In this document: piece by piece, positions 6,797 through 17,174 of the stretch
Position numbering within the stretch: the stretch's first letter is position 1
Layout: each line of letters begins with the position of its first letter
Assembly (NCBI GenBank): GCA_000648925.1
Contig: JFHF01000015.1
Span: forward strand, 97,262-161,261
Reading direction: 5' to 3'
Length of the DNA stretch: 64,000 nucleotides
From: Caballeronia jiangsuensis
GTDB lineage: Bacteria; Pseudomonadota; Gammaproteobacteria; Burkholderiales; Burkholderiaceae
Position numbers and translations under genes: made by a program
Notes under the pieces: generated by a model
What the model was told of the DNA's origin: nothing
Databases searched by the model: none
The model's input: only the letters and a program-made list of their open reading frames with translations

Positions 6797-7795
6797 TCAG
6801 GCGCCGACCGCGGCGGCGGTCGCATCGCGCCAGCGGCGGGTGTCGCGCAACGGCGGCGCGCCGAAGAGCCGGCTGTATTCGCGGCTGAACTGCGAAGCGC
6901 TTTCATAGCCCACGCGATGCGCGGCCGTGGCGGCATCGACGATATCGAGCATCATCAGGCGACGCGCCTCCTGGAGCCGCAACTGCTTCTGATATTGCAG
7001 CGGGCTCATCGCGGTGACAGCCTTGAAATGATGATGCAGCGACGACACGCTCATATGCACGTCGCGCGCGATATCCTCGACGCGCAACGGCTGGTCGAAA
7101 TGCTGACGCAGCAACTGGATGGCCTTCGCGATGCGCTGCGTCTGACTGTCCTGCAGCGCGATCTGCCGCAGGCGCGCGCCCGAGCCGTTCATCAGCAGCC
7201 GATAGAGAATCTCGCGCTTCACGAGCGGCGCCAGGATCGGCACGTCCTCGGGCGTGTCGACGAGGCGCAGGAGCCGCAGCACGGCGTCGAGCATCGAGTT
7301 GCCGAGGCGGTTCACGTAGAGCCCGCGCGAGGCGTCGGCCGACATCGCGGGCGGCAGGTTCTCGTCCTGGATCAGCGACGTGATTTCCTCGACGTCGAGT
7401 TCGAGCCGCATGCCGAGATACGGCTCCGACTCGCTCGCAACCGAAACCTGTCCGCACACCGGCAGATCCACCGACGACACCAGATAGTGCATCGGATCGT
7501 AGATATAGACTTCGTCGCCGACCATGAGACGCTTGCTGCCCTGCGCGATCAGCGCGAGCGCGGGCGTCTGGATGCCGTGCTTCGGCCCGCCCGGATTCAT
7601 GATCCGATGCAGCGCGAGCCCCGGCACCGGCGTTTCGACCGAGCCTTCGCAACCGGCGGTGAAGCGGTCGAGCAGCGCGACGAGATCCAGCCGCGCCTGA
7701 TCCAGCCCCGGATCGGGCGCGCCGTCGTGGCGTATTTCCTTTGCCTGGTCGTGACTGTCTTTTCCGGCGAGGCCGGGCGTGTCGTTCAGAGCCAT
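6797..7795 (-). CDS. AraC family transcriptional regulator with AraC_N domain
   Basis: A 332-residue regulator. Residues about 55-215 match the AraC_N (PF06719) effector domain (HRIMNPGGPKHGIQTPALAL, IYDPMHYLVSSVDLPV). The C-terminal hundred residues hold two helix-turn-helix units (VEDIARDVHMSVSSLHHHFK and AATAAHRVGYESASQFSREY), the AraC signature. The gene is divergent from an aldo/keto reductase gene; in this subfamily such regulator-oxidoreductase pairs are common, and the regulator probably controls its neighbour and itself from the 217-bp shared gap. The effector is unknown. Confidence 0.92.
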   Translation of the reverse strand: MALNDTPGLAGKDSHDQAKEIRHDGAPDPGLDQARLDLVALLDRFTAGCEGSVETPVPGLALHRIMNPGGPKHGIQTPALALIAQGSKRLMVGDEVYIYDPMHYLVSSVDLPVCGQVSVASESEPYLGMRLELDVEEITSLIQDENLPPAMSADASRGLYVNRLGNSMLDAVLRLLRLVDTPEDVPILAPLVKREILYRLLMNGSGARLRQIALQDSQTQRIAKAIQLLRQHFDQPLRVEDIARDVHMSVSSLHHHFKAVTAMSPLQYQKQLRLQEARRLMMLDIVDAATAAHRVGYESASQFSREYSRLFGAPPLRDTRRWRDATAAAVGA

Positions 7796-8012
7796 GATTA
7801 AAGGACGATTTTCGGATGAGAGAAAGTCTGACTAGCTTACTCGCGCGGGCGCGGGAATGCTCGCGGCCCACCCCAGCGTTTGCAGGAACAGGCAAGGATT
7901 GAACAGGATCAGGCTATGGACCCGCCGCGCGCCGGGACGATACTGCATTGCCGGCCGGATCGTTCGCTCGAGTCGAGCGATGCCGCGCCTTTCCAGTCAA
8001 TCGGGAGCAACC

Positions 8013-9065
8013 ATGCGCTACAGGAAATTCGGCAATACCGGTCTTTTCGTCTCTGAACTGTGCCTGGGCACGATGACTTTCGGCGGCGGGACGGGCGGGA
8101 TCTGGGACAACATCGGCCAGTTGCAACAGGCGGACGCGGACAAGCTGATCGGCCGCTCGCTCGACGCAGGCATCAATTTCATCGATACCGCCGACGTCTA
8201 CGCCGACGGCCAGTCGGAAATCATCACCGGTCAGGCGCTGAAGAATCTGAAGGTGCCGCGCGAAAACGTCGTCGTCGCGACGAAAATTCTCGGCGAAACC
8301 GGAACGAAGGGTACGAATTCGCGCGGCGCGTCGCGCTATCACATCATCGACGGGGTGAAGGCCAGCCTGAAGCGGCTGCAACTGGATCACGTCGATCTGT
8401 ACCAGATTCACGGTTTCGATCCGGCGACGCCCATCGAGGAAACGCTGCGCGCGCTCGACAACCTCGTGCAGCACGGGCATGTGCGCTATATCGGCGTGTC
8501 GAACTGGGCAGCGTGGCAAATCATGAAGGCGCTCGGCATCTCCGAGCGGCTCGGGCTCGCGCGCTTCGAGTCGCTGCAGGCGTACTACACGATCGCGGGC
8601 CGCGATCTCGAACGCGAAATCGTGCCGCTGCTGCAAAGCGAAAGCGTCGGATTGATGGTCTGGAGTCCGCTCGCGGGTGGCCTGCTCTCGGGCAAGTTCA
8701 CGCGCGACGGCGCGAAGGAAGAAGGCAGCCGGCGCACCAAGTTCGATTTCCCGCCGGTCAATGTCGAGCGCGCGTATGACTGCGTCGACGTGATGCGGCG
8801 CATGGCCGAGGCCAAGGGCGTGTCGGTCGCGCAGATCGCGCTCGCGTGGCTGCTGCATCAGAAGGTGGTTTCGAGCGTGATCATCGGCGCGAAACGCATC
8901 GAGCAGCTCGACGACAACATCGCGGCGACGAAAGTGCGGCTCAACGAGGACGAACTCGCGGCACTCGACGAAGTTAGCCAGTTGCCCGCGGAGTATCCGG
9001 GCTGGATGCTCACGCGGCAGGGCGAATATCGGCGCAACCAGTTGAAGGAAGAGTCGGCGGAGTAA
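8013..9065 (+). CDS. Aldo/keto reductase
   Basis: A 350-residue NADPH-dependent oxidoreductase of the AKR superfamily (TIM barrel, cytoplasmic). The catalytic tetrad is visible as Asp and Tyr in FIDTADVYADGQSE, Lys in VVATKI and His in LYQIHGFD; the cofactor-binding region includes QIALAWLLHQ and SVIIGAK. I start it at ATG 8013 (MRYRKFGNTGL, the family N-terminus), preceded by GGGAG; the open frame extends 156 bp further upstream but without family similarity. Substrate is unknown; the divergent AraC gene is its likely regulator. Confidence 0.93.
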   Translation: MRYRKFGNTGLFVSELCLGTMTFGGGTGGIWDNIGQLQQADADKLIGRSLDAGINFIDTADVYADGQSEIITGQALKNLKVPRENVVVATKILGETGTKGTNSRGASRYHIIDGVKASLKRLQLDHVDLYQIHGFDPATPIEETLRALDNLVQHGHVRYIGVSNWAAWQIMKALGISERLGLARFESLQAYYTIAGRDLEREIVPLLQSESVGLMVWSPLAGGLLSGKFTRDGAKEEGSRRTKFDFPPVNVERAYDCVDVMRRMAEAKGVSVAQIALAWLLHQKVVSSVIIGAKRIEQLDDNIAATKVRLNEDELAALDEVSQLPAEYPGWMLTRQGEYRRNQLKEESAE

Positions 9066-9073
9066 CGCTGTCT

Positions 9074-9108
9074 GACGTGCGGGCGATCATGTTTGCCGTC
9101 CGCACGTC
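9074..9108. terminator. Hairpin after the aldo/keto reductase gene
   Basis: GACGTGCGG (9074-9082) pairs with CCGCACGTC (9100-9108), 9 bp perfect, starting 8 bp after the stop codon. There is no U-tract, so termination is plausible but could be Rho-dependent or the hairpin may only stabilise the 3' end. Confidence 0.45.
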
Positions 9109-9157
9109 GTAGGGATTTACCCGTGGTTCATCAACTTTCAGGGCATTTTCGGGCCTT

Positions 9158-9174
9158 TATCTCAAAATTAGATA
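9158..9174. promoter_or_regulatory. Dyad upstream of pobA
   Basis: TATCT-N7-AGATA at 9158-9174, an AT-rich inverted repeat about 87 bp before the pobA start. It could bind the regulator of 4-hydroxybenzoate breakdown (PobR), which is not encoded next to pobA here. Confidence 0.35.
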
Positions 9175-9206
9175 GACCGTATCCTCCGTATCGCGTTGCG
9201 GCATAA

Positions 9207-10442
<1,236 letters not shown>

Positions 10443-10455
10443 ACGCGCATCACAC

Positions 10456-10480
10456 GCACAGCGCCACCGTGGCGCTGTGC
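10456..10480. terminator. Hairpin between convergent pobA and debranching-enzyme genes
   Basis: GCACAGCGCCAC (10456-10467) and GTGGCGCTGTGC (10469-10480) are perfect 12-bp arms, 13 bp after the pobA stop and just before the stop of the convergent gene at 10491. No strong U-tract, but position and strength suggest a shared terminator. Confidence 0.6.
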
Positions 10481-10490
10481 GCTTACCGCA

Positions 10491-12746
10491 TCACAGCACC
10501 GCAACCACTCGCACATCCCCTTCCACCGACGGAATCACCTGCCCGCCGACGCGCCGGAACGTGATCGTCGCGGTCTTGTCGCCGAGCCGCAGATCGCCGA
10601 TTTCCAGCCAGTCGATGCCTTCGGGCAACGCGGGCCTGTCGATGCGCACTTCATCGTTGACGGCATCGACGGTCACGCCCAGACACGCTTCCAGAACCAT
10701 GAAAGGCGCGCCCGCCGCCCACGCCTGAGGCAGACACGCGACCGGATACGCGATCGGCCGTTCGCCGCGCTGACGCGTGAATCCGCAGAACAGCTCCGGC
10801 AGACGCATATCGAACGTGACCGCGGCTTCGAACAACGATTGCAGCAGGCCCACGGCCGCGCCGCGGTCGCCGTAACGCGCGAGCCCGCGTGCGCACAATG
10901 CGGTGTCGTGCGGCCATACGGAGCCGTTGTGATACGACATCGGATTGAAGCGCGGTTGCCCCGCCGCCAGCGTGCGCACGCCCCAGCCGGTATGAAAGAG
11001 CGTGGATTCGAGCTGACGCGCGACCGCCTCGCCGCGCTTGCGTTCGACGAGATCGAACGCAAGCAGATGCCCTGCATTCGACGACAGCACGCGGCACAGT
11101 TCGCCCTTGCCGTCGAGCGCGATGCCGTAGAAGTCCATCTCCGGCATCCAGTACATTTCCTCGACGCGCTCGCGAATGTGACGCGCACGGCGCTCGTAGT
11201 CGGACGCACTTTCATCTTCGCCGCGCTCGCGGGCGAGGCGCGCCATCGTAGAGAAGGCCGTCGAGGCATAACCCTGCACTTCGACGAGCGAGATCGGACC
11301 GACCGGAAATTTCCCGTCCGCATGGAACACGGAATCCTGACTGTCCTTCCAGCCCTGATTCGCGAGACCGTGCTCCGATGCGCGCTGATAGTCGAGCAGG
11401 CCGTGCGGATTCTTGTCGCAATGGCGGGCGACCCATTGCGCCGCGAGTTGCAACGACGGCCAGATTTCGTCGATCAGCGCACTGTCGCCGGTGCGTTCGG
11501 CATACGCGCCCGCCAGCACAATGAAGAGCGGCGTGCTGTCCACGCCGCCGTAATACAGCGCGAACGGCACCTCACCGGTCGCGGCCATCTCGCTTTTGCG
11601 CGTCTCGTGCATGATCTTGCCGATTTCGGCATCGCGGAACGCCGAGTCCTCGCGTGCCTGATGAGCGGCGAGGAAGCGCAGCACGCCGCGCGCGAGCGTC
11701 GGATGCAGCCAGAGCATTTGCAGCGACGTGATGATCGCGTCGCGGCCGAATGCCGTCGAGAACCACGGAATGCCCGCGTACGGATAAGGGCCGGTTTCGA
11801 GATCGGTGGTGAGCAGGCCGAGATCGGCGAGCGAACGGTCGATCCATTCGCTGAAAAGCGGATTGCTCGAACGCACGCGCGCGCTCGCGCGGCGTCTGTC
11901 GCGCATACGGCGATGCGCTTCGACGAGCGCCTCGCGGATCGCCGGACGGCCCGATTCGGGCGCGCATTCGGCCGCTTCGGCGGCGTTGCGCTTGCTTTCC
12001 TCGCTGGCGTCCGAGAGCGCGTGCGTCACTGCCGTCACCGACAGATACACGGAGATCGCGGTTTCCGACTGGATATGCAACGCGTAATCGGCGCGCGTGG
12101 GCGACAGCACGTCCGGCGCGGGCGTGAACTGAATGCGCGCCGTGCGCTCCACTTCGTCCAGGCCGACATAGCGCAACACGACTTCGCCATTCTCGATCGC
12201 GGGCGCACGCAAGGTGCCGCGCTTGCCGCGTTTCGCGCCGCGCACCTCGAACATGTCGAGAAAATCCGCAGCGAAGGAGATCGAAAGCGGCACGGTGGAC
12301 GGCTCCGTGCCGTAGTTCGTCAGCACGATGCTCTCATGCAGCACGTGCCCCGAGAGCACGCGCTTGCGCTCGACGTGGATCACGCCCTCCGGCGTGCGGG
12401 CCCCGCCGATCGGCGGCAGCGGGCGATTGGTCAGATGCGCCGTGAACACAGCGTTATCGCTCGATACGCTCCCGGAAAGCAGCGAGGGCGCGCGCCCGCC
12501 GAACGTCAGCACGAGTTCCGAGAGCACCCGCGTGTCGTTGACGAAGAGGCCGTCGTCGCCACCGCGAATGTCGCCGTTCGCATCGTAGACAGCGAATGTG
12601 TTGCCGGATTTCAGGACGAACTGGCGTTCGCTCGGCATGTTGGCATGCTCGGTCGGGATGAACGCTTCGTCCGCGAGTCGCGGCTGCGACTCCTGCGCTT
12701 GTTGTTGCTGTCGTTGCTGCTCTTGCGACTGTTCCTGTGTATTCAT
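10491..12746 (-). CDS. Amylo-alpha-1,6-glucosidase (glycogen-debranching type)
   Basis: A 751-residue protein with the two-part layout of PF14742 (N-terminal beta-sandwich, about residues 30-230) and a C-terminal (alpha/alpha)6 barrel of the GDE_C class. Recognisable segments are GGDDGLFVNDTRVLSELVL in the first part and WFSTAFGRDAIITSLQML and NGSVWPHDTALCARGL in the second. The first 22 residues are glutamine-rich (QEQQRQQQQAQE), probably disordered. ATG 12746 begins this tract. Bacterial members act on glycogen-like or trehalose-related glucans, but the substrate here is inferred. The gene is divergent from a TauE/SafE gene. Confidence 0.88.
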   Translation of the reverse strand: MNTQEQSQEQQRQQQQAQESQPRLADEAFIPTEHANMPSERQFVLKSGNTFAVYDANGDIRGGDDGLFVNDTRVLSELVLTFGGRAPSLLSGSVSSDNAVFTAHLTNRPLPPIGGARTPEGVIHVERKRVLSGHVLHESIVLTNYGTEPSTVPLSISFAADFLDMFEVRGAKRGKRGTLRAPAIENGEVVLRYVGLDEVERTARIQFTPAPDVLSPTRADYALHIQSETAISVYLSVTAVTHALSDASEESKRNAAEAAECAPESGRPAIREALVEAHRRMRDRRRASARVRSSNPLFSEWIDRSLADLGLLTTDLETGPYPYAGIPWFSTAFGRDAIITSLQMLWLHPTLARGVLRFLAAHQAREDSAFRDAEIGKIMHETRKSEMAATGEVPFALYYGGVDSTPLFIVLAGAYAERTGDSALIDEIWPSLQLAAQWVARHCDKNPHGLLDYQRASEHGLANQGWKDSQDSVFHADGKFPVGPISLVEVQGYASTAFSTMARLARERGEDESASDYERRARHIRERVEEMYWMPEMDFYGIALDGKGELCRVLSSNAGHLLAFDLVERKRGEAVARQLESTLFHTGWGVRTLAAGQPRFNPMSYHNGSVWPHDTALCARGLARYGDRGAAVGLLQSLFEAAVTFDMRLPELFCGFTRQRGERPIAYPVACLPQAWAAGAPFMVLEACLGVTVDAVNDEVRIDRPALPEGIDWLEIGDLRLGDKTATITFRRVGGQVIPSVEGDVRVVAVL

Positions 12747-12925
12747 TGCACCTTCCTGAAAGTAATCTGAAGGGTTTTTCTGAGCCGCTCGGGGAGCGCG
12801 CTCGAAGCTCCCGGGATGACGCAATCGCTCGGTCGAGCAGTGCTCTCGTGCAGCAAGTGAGCCACTTACCCGCTATCATCGACGGTTTTTCGACCCAACC
12901 ACGCCTGACGGGTTCTCCGCGCGCA

Positions 12926-13720
12926 ATGTCATTCCCGCATATCGACTTACTTTATTCTGCCTCAGGGCTGGCGGTTGGCTTCCTGGTTGGCCTGACGGGC
13001 GTGGGCGGCGGCTCTCTGATGACGCCGCTGCTCGTCCTGCTGTTCGGCATCCATCCGGCGACCGCTGTCGGCACCGACCTGCTTTACGCGGCCGCGACCA
13101 AGACCGCCGGTACGCTCGTGCACGGCATCAAGGGCTCGGTCGACTGGCGCATCACCGGCCGTCTCGCGGCGGGCAGCGTGCCGGCGGCCGCGATCACGCT
13201 GTTTTTCCTGCACTCGCACGGCATTGCGTCGCCCGGCACCGCGCGGCTCATCCAGTTGATACTCGGCACGGCGCTCCTCATCACCGCTATTTCGCTGGTC
13301 TTTCGGCCGCAACTCGCGCGCTTCGCGTACAAGAAAGGACATGGCCGCCCCGAACATCCCGTGCGCACCGCCGCCTGGACGGTTTTCACCGGCGCGATTC
13401 TCGGCGTGCTGGTTTCGATCACGTCCGTGGGCGCGGGCGCGATCGGCGTGACCGTGCTGCTCCTGTTGTATCCGCGTCTCGCGACGGTTCGCATAGTCGG
13501 CTCCGACGTGGCGCACGCCGTGCCGCTCACCTTGATTGCCGGCGCTGGCCACTGGATGCTCGGCTCGGTCGACTGGAACCTGCTCGCCTCGCTCCTCGTG
13601 GGTTCGATTCCGGGCATTGCCATCGGCAGCATGCTGTCCTCCAGGGCGCCGGAAGCGCTGCTGCGCCACGTGCTCGCCGCGACGCTCGTTCTTGTCGGAG
13701 CAAAGCTCGTATTCAGTTGA
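12926..13720 (+). CDS. TauE/SafE family sulfite (or organosulfur/anion) exporter
   Basis: A 264-residue integral membrane protein with seven to eight hydrophobic helices, matching PF01925. The family repeat is visible as VGFLVGLTGVGGGSLMTPLL in the first half and VLVSITSVGAGAIGVTVLLL in the second. I start it at ATG 12926 (MSFPHIDLLYS), which leads straight into helix 1; an upstream extension in the same frame lacks hydrophobic character. Members move sulfite, sulfoacetate or similar anions outward. No sulfur genes adjoin it, so the substrate is open. Confidence 0.9.
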   Translation: MSFPHIDLLYSASGLAVGFLVGLTGVGGGSLMTPLLVLLFGIHPATAVGTDLLYAAATKTAGTLVHGIKGSVDWRITGRLAAGSVPAAAITLFFLHSHGIASPGTARLIQLILGTALLITAISLVFRPQLARFAYKKGHGRPEHPVRTAAWTVFTGAILGVLVSITSVGAGAIGVTVLLLLYPRLATVRIVGSDVAHAVPLTLIAGAGHWMLGSVDWNLLASLLVGSIPGIAIGSMLSSRAPEALLRHVLAATLVLVGAKLVFS

Positions 13721-13976
13721 TGTTAGTCACGCTCGTTCGCGCTTTCCAGTCGGCTGAAAGACATAGGCCGATTCGCACGACATTGCTGTTTTTTGCCTAT
13801 GCCGTTCGGCCGGGTTTCGCGCGGCGGGGCGATACGGCATCATCCCCACTCAGTTGAGCCGCGCGTAGCAACGCGGCAAAGTCGGGGCGCCGGGTAATGG
13901 GCGCGTCATCTTTCGGCGTCGATAATGCAGGCGCGCGTCATCGGACGTGCACCGCATGTTCACGAGGAGTCAGGCG

Positions 13977-15674
13977 ATGAATGAGAAGGACCATCCGCAG
14001 CATGAGCTTCCCTCCAGCATTGACACGCCAGCCGGCGACGCACCGGCGGACCCCGCGCGGCGGCGGCTGCTTGCGGCGGGGGTAGGTCTCGCGGGGCTGT
14101 CGCTCGGCGGATGCAATCTGTTCGAAAACAAGCCGACCACCCCCAAAACCGCAGCCGATGTCGCGCTTGACCGCACCCTCGCGGCGAAGGTTCAGCACAT
14201 CGTCGTGATCTACGCGGAGAATCGCAGCTTCACGAATCTGTACGGCAACTATCCGGGCGTGCAATATCCGCTCTCGGCCGTGCCCGCGTCGCATTACACG
14301 CAACTCGATCGCGACGGCCTCACGCCCATGCCCACGCTGCCGAAAATCTGGGGCGGGCTCGTGCCGCAGGCGCAGGAAGTGGGCGGCAAGCGCTTTGCGA
14401 TCACCGAGCAGCAGATCGCCGATCTGAGCAACGCGCCGTTCCAGATCATGGACGCGAGCGGCGCGCCGCTTCCCAATTCGGTCATCACGCGGGATCTGGT
14501 GCACCGGTTCTATCAGAACCAGATGCAGATCAACGCTGGCCGCAATAATCAGTTCGCGGCGTGGGGCGACTCGGGCGGTCTCGTGATGGGCCACTACCAG
14601 AACTCGCCTGACACGCTGAGGCTGTGGGGACTCGCGCAGCAGTACACGCTCTGCGACAACTTCTTCATGTCGGCGTTCGGCGGCTCATGGCTGAACCATA
14701 TTTTCCTGATTTCCGCGCAGGCGCCCTTCTATCCGGATGTCAAAGGCAGTCCGGCCGCAAAGCTGCTCGCGGTCATCGAAGGCGACGATCCCACGGGCTC
14801 GCGTCTGAAGCTTGCGCCTGATTCACCGAAATCCGCGCTCGAAGGCCCGCCGAAGTTCGTGCGCGACGGTGCGCTCACCGCCGACGGTTACGCGGTCAAC
14901 ACCATGTTTCCGCCCTATCAGCCGAGCAATGTGCCGCCTCCGCAAGGCGGCGATCCGCGTTACGCGGACCGGTCGAACGCACTCGTCCTGCCGCCGCAGA
15001 CCTACGCAACCATCGGCGACCGTCTGTCGGACAAGAATATCGACTGGGCGTGGTACAGCGGCGCCTGGCAATACGCGCTGGAGCATCGCGATACCGGCAT
15101 GGTGCCGGATTTCCAGTATCACCATCAGCCGTTCAATTACTTCGCGAACTACGCACCGGGCAGCGCGGCGCGCGTGCAGCATCTGCGCGACGCGGGCCTG
15201 GGCGACGATCCTTCGACGAACAAGCTGCTCGCCGACATCGACGCGGGCCGGCTGCCCGCCGTCACGTTTTACAAGCCGCAAGGCAATCTCAACATGCATG
15301 CGGGCTATGCGGACGTCGCTTCCGGCGACCGGCATATCTCGAATGTGATCGAGCACATCCGGCGCGGGCCGCAGTGGGACAACACGGTGGTGATCGTCAC
15401 CGTCGACGAGAACGGCGGCTGGTGGGACCACGTATCGCCGCCGAAGGGCGATCGCTGGGGTCCGGGCTCGCGCATTCCGGCGCTCGTGATCTCGCCGTTC
15501 GCGAAGAAGGGCTACGTCGATCACACCGTGTACGACACGAACTCGATCCTGCGCTTCATCTCGCGCGTGCACGATCTGCCACCGCTCGACGGCGTCGCCG
15601 CGCGGGATCGCGCGTTCGCCGCGAACGGCCAGACGCCGCTCGGCGACCTGACGAAACCGCTGGACCTCGCGTAA
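13977..15674 (+). CDS. Acid phosphatase / phosphoesterase (AcpA type), exported
   Basis: A 565-residue secreted hydrolase of the PF04185 phosphoesterase family (acid phosphatase / phospholipase C-like). The N-terminus shows a twin-arginine-like RRRLLAAGVGLAGLSLGGC, which also ends in a lipobox, so it may be a Tat-exported lipoprotein. Metal- and nucleophile-bearing motifs are present: VVIYAENRSFTNLYGNYPG and VIVTVDENGGWWDHV. ATG 13977 follows GAGGAG. It should release phosphate from organic esters in the periplasm or outside. Its 3' end lies 3 bp from the convergent RidA gene. Confidence 0.9.
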   Translation: MNEKDHPQHELPSSIDTPAGDAPADPARRRLLAAGVGLAGLSLGGCNLFENKPTTPKTAADVALDRTLAAKVQHIVVIYAENRSFTNLYGNYPGVQYPLSAVPASHYTQLDRDGLTPMPTLPKIWGGLVPQAQEVGGKRFAITEQQIADLSNAPFQIMDASGAPLPNSVITRDLVHRFYQNQMQINAGRNNQFAAWGDSGGLVMGHYQNSPDTLRLWGLAQQYTLCDNFFMSAFGGSWLNHIFLISAQAPFYPDVKGSPAAKLLAVIEGDDPTGSRLKLAPDSPKSALEGPPKFVRDGALTADGYAVNTMFPPYQPSNVPPPQGGDPRYADRSNALVLPPQTYATIGDRLSDKNIDWAWYSGAWQYALEHRDTGMVPDFQYHHQPFNYFANYAPGSAARVQHLRDAGLGDDPSTNKLLADIDAGRLPAVTFYKPQGNLNMHAGYADVASGDRHISNVIEHIRRGPQWDNTVVIVTVDENGGWWDHVSPPKGDRWGPGSRIPALVISPFAKKGYVDHTVYDTNSILRFISRVHDLPPLDGVAARDRAFAANGQTPLGDLTKPLDLA

Positions 15675-15677
15675 CGG

Positions 15678-16070
15678 CTAGCCGCGCTCGACCCAGGCGC
15701 GCGCGGAGATCTCCAGCAAATAGCCATAGTGCAGCGCGCCGACCGGCACGACGGCGCGCGCCGGCTTCCACGCGCCGAAGTGGCGCGCGTATATCTCGTT
15801 GAACGCCTTCCAATGCTCGACGCCGACGAGATACACGGTCACTTCGATGCAGTCCGTGAGACTCGCGCCCGCCGCTTCGAGCACGGTGCGCAGATTGGAC
15901 AGGGTCTGTTCGGCCTGCTCTTCGAATGGCAGGTCGCCGGTATGCGTGCCGTCCGGGCGGATCGGCAACTGGCCGGACACGCAGACGAGATTGCCGGCGC
16001 GCGTCGCGTGGCTGTAGTGTCCCGCCGGAATCGGCAGACCGGGAGCGTTGATGGTTTCGATCGGTGGCAT
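15678..16070 (-). CDS. RidA family protein (enamine/imine deaminase type)
   Basis: A 130-residue protein of the YjgF/YER057c/UK114 family, which forms trimers and hydrolyses reactive enamines/imines from amino-acid metabolism. Signature segments are HATRAGNLVCVSGQLP near the N-terminus and the C-terminal ARAVVPVGALHYGYLLEISA, where the conserved Arg binds carboxylate. ATG at 16070 (MPPIETINAPG) fits the family start; upstream in-frame sequence does not. It is divergent from the epimerase gene, with 143 bp between start codons. Confidence 0.9.
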   Translation of the reverse strand: MPPIETINAPGLPIPAGHYSHATRAGNLVCVSGQLPIRPDGTHTGDLPFEEQAEQTLSNLRTVLEAAGASLTDCIEVTVYLVGVEHWKAFNEIYARHFGAWKPARAVVPVGALHYGYLLEISARAWVERG

Positions 16071-16213
16071 CGTCGGTTCGGGTTTAGTGAAACGCAGTCG
16101 CGTGGATTGTTGATTTCGAGTCAAGTTTCATTTGAGACTATCACCGTTTTTGCGAAAGTCGAAGCGGCTCATACTGTGCTCATCGTAGTTTGACCATTCA
16201 ACGGAGCACGGAC

Positions 16214-17110
16214 ATGAACATCTTCATCACTGGCGCGGGCGGCTTTATCGGCGGCTCGATCGCGGCGGGACTCGCGCGTGACGGTCATCGCGTGCGCGGG
16301 CTCATCCGGCGCGCGGAACAGGCCGACGACCTGAAGCGCCTGAATATCGAACCGGTGATCGGCAGTCTGGACGACACGGACTTGCTGGCCACCGAAGCGC
16401 GCGCCGCCGATGCGGTCATCAACGCGGCGAGCAGCGATCATCGCGCGGCGGTCGAGACGCTGATCGGCGCGCTCGAAGGCACGAACAAGCCGTTCCTGCA
16501 TACGAGCGGATCGAGCATCGTCGGCGATGCGTCGGGCGGCGAGGCATCGGACAAAATCTACTCCGAGGACGACCTGCCCGCACCGACGCCCGACAAGGCG
16601 CCGCGCGTGGCGATCGACACGCTCGTGCTCGATGCCGCCAAACGCGGCGTGCGCTCGGCCGTGCTCTGCAACACGCTGATCTACGGCCACGGCGCCGTGC
16701 CGAATGCAACGAGCGTGCAGTTGCCGCGGCTGGAGCGTCAGGCGAAGAAGAGCGGCATCGTGCGTCACGTCGGGCGCGGTCTGAACATCTGGTCGAACGT
16801 GCATATCGACGATGTCGTCGATATCTACCGGCTGGCGCTCGAAAAATCGCCGGCGGGCACGTTCTACTTCGTCGAAAGCGGCGAAGCGCAGTTTCGCGAT
16901 ATGACCACCGCGATGGCGCGCGCGCTCGATCTGCGCGGTCCGGAAGACTGGCCGCTCGAGGAAGCGATCGAGGAATGGGGTTATGAAATGGCGTCGTACG
17001 GTCTCGGCTCGAACAGCCGCGTGCGCAGCAAGCGCACGCGCGAGGTGCTCGGCTTGCAGCCGAAACGCACATCTGTTATCGAGTGGATCGAAAAGGACAT
17101 GGTCCGCTGA
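16214..17110 (+). CDS. NAD(P)-dependent epimerase/dehydratase (extended or atypical SDR)
   Basis: A 298-residue Rossmann protein with the NAD(P) fingerprint ITGAGGFIGGSI at its N-terminus. The usual catalytic Y-x3-K is not seen at the expected place (the TSGSSIVGDASGG stretch follows the Ser position), so it belongs with atypical SDRs such as NmrA-like or dihydroflavonol-reductase-like proteins. A C-terminal segment NIWSNVHIDDVVDIYRLALE is typical of epimerase-type SDRs. ATG 16214 starts with MNIFITG. The substrate is unknown. Convergent with the Ldh-family gene downstream. Confidence 0.87.
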   Translation: MNIFITGAGGFIGGSIAAGLARDGHRVRGLIRRAEQADDLKRLNIEPVIGSLDDTDLLATEARAADAVINAASSDHRAAVETLIGALEGTNKPFLHTSGSSIVGDASGGEASDKIYSEDDLPAPTPDKAPRVAIDTLVLDAAKRGVRSAVLCNTLIYGHGAVPNATSVQLPRLERQAKKSGIVRHVGRGLNIWSNVHIDDVVDIYRLALEKSPAGTFYFVESGEAQFRDMTTAMARALDLRGPEDWPLEEAIEEWGYEMASYGLGSNSRVRSKRTREVLGLQPKRTSVIEWIEKDMVR

Positions 17111-17126
17111 TCGCGAATCGCGAGTC

Positions 17127-17159
17127 GCGCGGCAAACTGGCTTGACCAATTTGCCGCGC
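17127..17159. terminator. Shared hairpin between convergent epimerase and Ldh-family genes
   Basis: GCGCGGCAAA (17127-17136) and TTTGCCGCGC (17150-17159) form a perfect 10-bp stem with a 13-nt loop in the 64-bp gap between two stop codons. Bidirectional by symmetry; no long U-tract. Confidence 0.6.
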
Positions 17160-17174
17160 AGGTGATTTCGGGCG